Source of the DNA: Gammaproteobacteria bacterium
Lineage (GTDB): Bacteria > Pseudomonadota > Gammaproteobacteria > Xanthomonadales > Xanthomonadaceae
Direction: 5' to 3'
Assembly (NCBI GenBank): GCA_024642445.1
Contig: JAHEBG010000073.1
Location: forward strand, 1-6,317
DNA: 6,317 nt
The stretch's first letter is position 1. Each line of letters starts with the position of its first letter. A model generated the notes under the pieces. It saw only the letters and a program-made list of their open reading frames with translations, made no database searches and was not told where the DNA came from. Position numbers and translations under genes: made by a program. Shown in pieces: positions 1 to 6,317 of the stretch.

Positions 1-2401
<2,401 letters not shown>

Positions 2402-2407
2402 GCCTTT

Positions 2408-2414
2408 CTCCTTA
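2408..2414 (-). promoter_or_regulatory. Ribosome binding site of zipA, overlapping the smc stop codon
   Basis: On the minus strand the sequence reads TAAGGAGAAAGGCATG. The TAA is the smc stop and its bases are part of a near-perfect Shine-Dalgarno TAAGGAG, six bases before the zipA ATG at 2401. This site decides the zipA start and implies that ribosomes ending smc can reinitiate on zipA. Confidence 0.85.
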
Positions 2415-5400
2415 TGCCACGCCAGCCAGTCGGGTGGCTTCGGCCAAATCAACCGAAACCATTCGGCTTACACCCGGTTCACGCATGGTAACGCCCGAGA
2501 GCTGCTTGGCTGACTCCATGGTGGCTTTATTGTGTGTCACGAAAAGGAACTGTACCGATTCGCTCATTTCGGTGACCATACTGCTGAAACGTCCCACATT
2601 GGCCTCATCAAGTGGCGCATCGACTTCGTCAAGCAAACAGAACGGCGATGGGTTCAGTTTGAATATCGCGAAAACCAGCGAAACTGCGGTCAGAGCTTTT
2701 TCACCGCCCGACAGCAGGGTAATGTTTGATACGCGTTTGCCCGGCGGCCTCGCCATAATCGCGACACCGGTATCAAGCAGGTCTTCGCCGGTCAATTCAA
2801 GATAGGCATGACCGCCACCGAAAAGTCTCGGGAAAAGATCCTGCACTCCGGCATTTACCCTATCGAAGGTTTCCTTGAAGCGACCGCGGGTTTCACGGTC
2901 GATTTTACGGATTGCCTCTTCAAGTGTATCCAGCGCCTGGGTCAGGTCGTCATTCTGGGCATCAAGGTAGTTTTTACGTTCGCTTTGTTCACCGAACTCC
3001 TGAATGGCCGCCAGATTGACCGGTTCCAAGCGACGCATCTTGGCATCAATATCAAGCAAGGTCTTAGCCCATTGGTCGGGATTGAACTGCTCTGCCAAGG
3101 AAGCCAGTACGCTATCGATGTCCTGCCCAGCCTGCTCGACTGCGGCTTTCAATTGATCTGCTCGAATAGCAACTGCCTGTTCGTTGAGTTTGACGGCGCT
3201 GATTTTTTCTCGCTGGTTCAGGGCCTGAGCATCGCTCTGCTGACGCTGCTGCTCGTATTTACGCAATTCAGCATCAACCCCATCAAGCGCAGAGCGTGCC
3301 GATGAAAGATCGCGATCAAAAACCACCCGCAGATCGAGAATGCCCTGACGCTCGCCGGTAAGTTTCTCAATAGGATTATCGCCCTGTGCAAGTTGGGCAT
3401 CCAGTGCTTCACTGCGCTCATTTAGTTGTTTTTGCTGGTCCTGCAAGCGCTGTATGGATTGCTCAAGACCTGATTTTGCCGTCTTCTGGGATTGAATGGA
3501 GACGGCCAGTTGCTGACTGGCTCCGGCGTGTTCACGCTGCTGTTGGCGTGCCATATCATGGGCATCCGTCAGGGTTTTACGCTGTGATTCCAGCGCGGCG
3601 CGTTGTTGTTCAAACTCAGCCATTGAATCGGTTGCCTGTTGCAAGCGGGAACGCGATTCGTTGATTTGAACCAAAGACTCTTCCAACGTTTTGGCGGCCT
3701 GTTGCAACTCGCTGTTGATCAGGTCCATGCGGCTCTGTGCCGACTGCAGTTTTCCCTGTACACCTTGGATCTGGCCTGACAATTCGGATACGCTGCGGTG
3801 CGCAAGATACAGGCCGCGCTGTGCTTCTTCGCGAACCTGTTCCGCCTGCAAAACTTGTGCCTTCATCTCGGCAAGTTCGGCTTCGAGATTTTTCTCATTC
3901 GCAGCAAACGTCGCAATTTCTGCCCGTAAAGACTTGATTTCGGCTTCACGCTGCAGCGCCCCCTGCTGGGCATGACCCGAACGCATGACCTTTACGAAGC
4001 CGGAGGACAGCCATTCACCTTGAGCGGTAATGACCGACTCATGGGCCTGCAGATTGGCCAGCATATTCTGTGCCTGCGAAAGGCTATCGGCAGTGTGGAT
4101 TCTGGACAGATACTCGCGTATGGCGGCAGGTCCTTCAACCTTCGAAGCCAAACTGCCGGAAGCCGCGGAAACTGGACCGACGTTTTGCTTGATCAGCGCC
4201 ATATGCCCTTGGCTGATGCCAGCCAACTCATCAAGAAAGTGTGCTGGGTCGTCAACGGCAACCGCCTCGAGCAGCTCGCTTAACACTGACTCTACGGCGA
4301 ACTCCCAACCCGGCTGTACGGTAATCAGTTCACCCAGGCGCGGGCTGCTCTGTAAGCCCTGCTGCTCCAACCACAGATTGCTCTGTTTATTTTCCTGACC
4401 CAAAGCTGCATGCTGCAAGGCCTCAAGGGATGCAAGCCGACCACGCGCCGTTTCGAATTGTTTTCGCACATCGGACAATGCCGTCTGTTGTAAGCGCTGT
4501 CGCTCCAGCAAAGCCTGTTGTTCGTTTTTACGCAACTCAAGATCCAATCCGAGCTTATCCAAACCGTCGCGCTGGCTGCTGTGGCTGCTTTGCAACGCAT
4601 TCAACCCCGATTGAATCGCATCGGGATCGAGCTGTTGGCGTTCCGCCTGCAAGGCATCGGCGCGTCGGTTCAATTCCATGCCCTGTTTCTCAAGGTATTC
4701 GATTTTTGTACGCTCGACTTCCGCCCAGCGATTGGCTTCAGCCTGTGCTTTGAGGCAGGCGTCCCATTTCACCTGCCACTCTTGCAGATGAAGTTCGGCT
4801 TCGGCCAAACGGGCTTGTTTCTGCTCTTGCTCTGCAGCCAGCTCTTCCCATTTCGGTTCAAGCATCTGGATTTCGGATTCAACGGCGGCCAATCGCTGCT
4901 GATCTTCCTGCAAGTGCCGATCAATCTGCTCGGAAGCCTGGCCGGCTTCGGACCGTGCCGTTTCTAGACGTTGTTTCAATTCACGCTGGTGCTGGATCTG
5001 TTGTTCAATGCGCGCCAATTCGGCACTGACACGGTAGCCTTCCGCCTGGACTTTGGCCAAGGACTCACTCGCATCAATATGCTGGCTTCGGCACAGTTCA
5101 ATCTGGGCTTCGGCATGGCGCTGATCCGACAACAGCTTTTGCAGCTGTATTTCACCCTCACGCAATGCCTCTTGATGGGTCTTCAGTTCTTTGCCAAGGC
5201 GCTGGTAATCCATGGCCTTCAACTGTGCATCTTTTTCGGCACGCTCAACCTGCAGCAACTGATATTGTTCTGCCGCTTTGGCTTGCTTCTTAAGGTGTTC
5301 CAGTTGCTTGTCGATTTCTTCGCGTAGATCGTTCAAACGATCAAGATTCTCGCGGGTGCCTTTGATTCGGGACTCGGTTTCCTTACGGCGCTCTTTGTAT

Positions 5401-5915
5401 TTCGAAATACCGGCCGCTTCCTCTAGATATACACGTAAATCTTCGGGCTTGGCCTCAATAATCTGGCCAATCATGCCTTGTTCGATGATGGAGTAGCTGC
5501 GCGGACCCAGTCCGGTACCCAGAAAAAGATCGGTAATATCCCGTCTGCGGCAACGTGCGCCGTTGAGATAATAAATGGATTGACCATCTCGACTGACCGA
5601 ACGTTTGACCGAAATTTCGGTAAAACGGGCGAATTCACCGCCAATATTGCCTTCGCTGTTGTCGAAAATCAATTCAACCGTGGCCTGACTGACCGGTTTT
5701 CGGGTAGAAGAACCCGAGAAGATTACGTCAGTCAAAGCATCACCGCGCAGACGCGAGGCCGAACTTTCACCCATCACCCAGCGAATAGCATCAATAATGT
5801 TCGACTTACCACAACCGTTGGGACCAACGATGCCGGTCATATTGGTGGGTAAATGAAACACCGTTGGATCAACGAATGATTTAAAGCCGGCAAGTTTGAT
5901 GGTAGAAAGGCGCAT
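2412..5915 (-). CDS. smc: Chromosome partition protein SMC
   Basis: SMC is the ATPase of the bacterial condensin (SMC-ScpA-ScpB), a DNA-loop-forming complex that compacts and helps segregate the nucleoid. The 1167-residue protein shows the full architecture. The N-terminal head begins MRLSTIKLAGFKSFVDPT and has Walker A GPNGCGKS (31-38), the R-loop SRLRG (54-58) and Q-loop Gln146. A long Glu/Gln/Ala/Leu-rich coiled coil covers about 170-510 and the hinge about 520-650. The returning coil runs to about 950. The C-terminal head has RRLEPVNLAAIQEF, the ABC signature LSGGE (1068-1072), Walker B CLLDEVD with catalytic Glu near 1097, D-loop PLDEAN and switch VTHNK. The length is normal for the family and no key residue is missing. 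The ATG at 5915 is the only possible start: an in-frame TGA lies five codons upstream (5930-5928) and the N-terminus matches the family. No Shine-Dalgarno precedes it. ScpA and ScpB are not in the window. The gene heads the smc-zipA-ligA unit. Confidence 0.98.
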   Translation of the reverse strand: MRLSTIKLAGFKSFVDPTVFHLPTNMTGIVGPNGCGKSNIIDAIRWVMGESSASRLRGDALTDVIFSGSSTRKPVSQATVELIFDNSEGNIGGEFARFTEISVKRSVSRDGQSIYYLNGARCRRRDITDLFLGTGLGPRSYSIIEQGMIGQIIEAKPEDLRVYLEEAAGISKYKERRKETESRIKGTRENLDRLNDLREEIDKQLEHLKKQAKAAEQYQLLQVERAEKDAQLKAMDYQRLGKELKTHQEALREGEIQLQKLLSDQRHAEAQIELCRSQHIDASESLAKVQAEGYRVSAELARIEQQIQHQRELKQRLETARSEAGQASEQIDRHLQEDQQRLAAVESEIQMLEPKWEELAAEQEQKQARLAEAELHLQEWQVKWDACLKAQAEANRWAEVERTKIEYLEKQGMELNRRADALQAERQQLDPDAIQSGLNALQSSHSSQRDGLDKLGLDLELRKNEQQALLERQRLQQTALSDVRKQFETARGRLASLEALQHAALGQENKQSNLWLEQQGLQSSPRLGELITVQPGWEFAVESVLSELLEAVAVDDPAHFLDELAGISQGHMALIKQNVGPVSAASGSLASKVEGPAAIREYLSRIHTADSLSQAQNMLANLQAHESVITAQGEWLSSGFVKVMRSGHAQQGALQREAEIKSLRAEIATFAANEKNLEAELAEMKAQVLQAEQVREEAQRGLYLAHRSVSELSGQIQGVQGKLQSAQSRMDLINSELQQAAKTLEESLVQINESRSRLQQATDSMAEFEQQRAALESQRKTLTDAHDMARQQQREHAGASQQLAVSIQSQKTAKSGLEQSIQRLQDQQKQLNERSEALDAQLAQGDNPIEKLTGERQGILDLRVVFDRDLSSARSALDGVDAELRKYEQQRQQSDAQALNQREKISAVKLNEQAVAIRADQLKAAVEQAGQDIDSVLASLAEQFNPDQWAKTLLDIDAKMRRLEPVNLAAIQEFGEQSERKNYLDAQNDDLTQALDTLEEAIRKIDRETRGRFKETFDRVNAGVQDLFPRLFGGGHAYLELTGEDLLDTGVAIMARPPGKRVSNITLLSGGEKALTAVSLVFAIFKLNPSPFCLLDEVDAPLDEANVGRFSSMVTEMSESVQFLFVTHNKATMESAKQLSGVTMREPGVSRMVSVDLAEATRLAGVA

Positions 5916-5983
5916 GGGGGTTTGTTGTCATCGACTGAAGTGACGGCACAAACCGCCAATGGTTGTAAACTTCCTCAACAATG

Positions 5984-6018
5984 TGCTATAAGATATTGAT
6001 TTAAATATATTTATAGCA
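5984..6018. repeat. AT-rich inverted repeat between bolA and smc
   Basis: TGCTATAA (5984-5991) and TTATAGCA (6011-6018) are a perfect 8-bp inverted repeat separated by 19 bases. The spacer itself contains a smaller dyad (ATATT / AATAT). The proposed smc -10 lies in the spacer and the -35 just outside the right arm, so the element is placed as an operator could be. On the plus strand the right arm is followed by five T residues, which resembles a terminator, but no plus-strand gene leads into it and the stem is mostly A-T. The repeat is seen directly; its function is not known. Confidence 0.5.
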
Positions 6019-6026
6019 TTTTTCAA
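5999..6026 (-). promoter_or_regulatory. Weak candidate sigma70-type promoter for smc-zipA-ligA
   Basis: On the minus strand TTGAAA (6026-6021) is followed, after 16 bases, by TTAAAT (6004-5999). These match the consensus at about 5/6 and 4/6 positions, in the most AT-rich part of the bolA-smc gap. Transcription would start near 5990 and give a leader of roughly 75 bases. An alternative -10, TATACT at 6044-6039, is closer to consensus but has no acceptable -35. The lack of any other AT-rich promoter-like sequence upstream of smc is the main support. Read-through from bolA is also possible. Confidence 0.3.
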
Positions 6027-6068
6027 GGCGTGATGAACAGTATAACGCGAGACGCCTGTGAGAGCGAT

Positions 6069-6087
6069 AGCCGAAACGGTTTTTTTT
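6069..6087 (+). terminator. Small hairpin followed by a T tract (doubtful)
   Basis: On the plus strand AGCCG, loop AAA and CGGTT form a five-pair stem (one G-U pair) running into eight T residues (6080-6087). The same bases also belong to a longer inverted repeat, TAGCCG (6068-6073) with CGGCTA (6096-6101), whose right arm contains the bolA stop codon. The T tract faces rightward, against bolA, and no plus-strand gene precedes it. Any role in ending bolA transcription on the minus strand is not supported, because no T run follows in that direction. Confidence 0.2.
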
Positions 6088-6098
6088 CAATATACCGG

Positions 6099-6317
6099 CT
6101 ACAGTTCGTCTGGACTATGCGCCCGAATGGCCAAGGCATGGATATCGGTTTCCAGCAAGTCCTCAAGTGCGGCATATATGCATTTATGGCGCTGCAAAGC
6201 CGAGAGCCCTTTGAATTGGGCTGAAATCAGGAATACGCTGAAATGGCCACGGCCGTCGCGGGCGCCGGCATGGCCCGCATGGGCTTGGCTGTCATCCTTG
6301 ATTTCGAGCGACAGCGG
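6099..6317 (-). CDS. bolA: BolA-family protein (3' part, 72 codons; start outside window)
   Basis: BolA proteins are small regulators with a KH-like fold that pair with monothiol glutaredoxins, often sharing a [2Fe-2S] cluster, and affect cell shape and stress response. The open frame enters from the right edge and ends with TAG at 6101-6099. Recognisable blocks are LSLEIKDDSQAHAGHAGARD, GHFSVFLISAQFKGLSALQR, RHKCIYAAL and IHALAIRAHSPDEL. They correspond to E. coli LEVVDESYRH, HFKVVLVSDRF, RHRMIYSTL and VHALALHTY. The histidine in IHALAI is the nearly invariant C-terminal one. Members of this subgroup are about 90-105 residues long, so roughly 15-30 N-terminal residues lie outside. The protein ends soon after the HALAI strand and lacks the longer tail of E. 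coli BolA. The IbaG/YrbA subgroup is a less likely alternative. The gene is codirectional with smc but 183 bases away, so it is probably a separate unit. Confidence 0.9.
   Translation of the reverse strand, partial: PLSLEIKDDSQAHAGHAGARDGRGHFSVFLISAQFKGLSALQRHKCIYAALEDLLETDIHALAIRAHSPDEL

Noticed and set aside
2402..2452. Longer zipA form starting at ATG 2452
   Set aside because: It would add 17 residues (starting MIWPKPPDW) encoded inside the conserved smc C-terminus. The ATG at 2401 has a near-perfect Shine-Dalgarno at the right distance and gives a normal ZipA N-terminus.
2808..3305. 165-codon plus-strand ORF with hydrophobic stretches, antisense to smc
   Set aside because: It is opposite a well-conserved coiled-coil coding region. 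Leu/Phe-rich antisense readings arise automatically from Gln/Lys/Glu-rich coiled-coil codons. No ribosome site or family resemblance was seen.
4518..4967. 149-codon plus-strand ORF antisense to smc, looking like a membrane protein
   Set aside because: Same cause: the complement of coiled-coil codons yields Phe/Leu-rich sequence. The smc frame is intact throughout.
6030..6224. 64-codon plus-strand ORF across the bolA-smc gap
   Set aside because: More than half of it is antisense to the BolA coding frame. The translation has no recognisable features and there is no convincing ribosome site.

Overview
The window reads almost entirely on the minus strand. It carries a conserved chromosome-maintenance and cell-division cluster in the order bolA (partial) -> smc -> zipA -> ligA (partial). 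Gene content and sequence point to a proteobacterium with roughly balanced G+C (judged by eye). ZipA is restricted to beta- and gammaproteobacteria, and the order smc-zipA-ligA is known from both groups. The compact ZipA and a stretch in LigA ending in PETVKAGK (residues 496-503) look more betaproteobacterial than enterobacterial. Enterobacteria use MukBEF instead of SMC. The class assignment is an inference; I cannot name a genus.

Layout, right to left in the direction of transcription. Positions 6317-6099 hold the last 72 codons of a BolA-family gene that starts beyond the right edge. Positions 6098-5916 are a 183-bp AT-rich intergenic region with an 8-bp perfect inverted repeat and a weak promoter candidate. 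Positions 5915-2412 hold a full-length smc (1167 aa). Positions 2401-1628 hold zipA (257 aa), ten bases after the smc stop and served by a Shine-Dalgarno sequence that shares bases with that stop codon. Positions 1626-1 hold ligA, whose start codon lies one base after the zipA stop and which runs off the left edge after 542 codons. No terminator is visible between smc, zipA and ligA, so they most likely form one transcription unit with translational coupling.

How the genes fit together: SMC is the ATPase of the condensin-like complex that organises and helps segregate the nucleoid. ZipA tethers FtsZ to the inner membrane at the division site. LigA seals Okazaki-fragment and repair nicks. BolA is a glutaredoxin-partner, iron- and morphology-linked regulator and is probably a separate unit. 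This is core chromosome. I found no mobile element, CRISPR array, tRNA or rRNA, and no convincing novel system. The points worth a second look are the palindrome upstream of smc, the Shine-Dalgarno-less smc start with its short overlapping ORF, and small family-level departures in LigA and ZipA.
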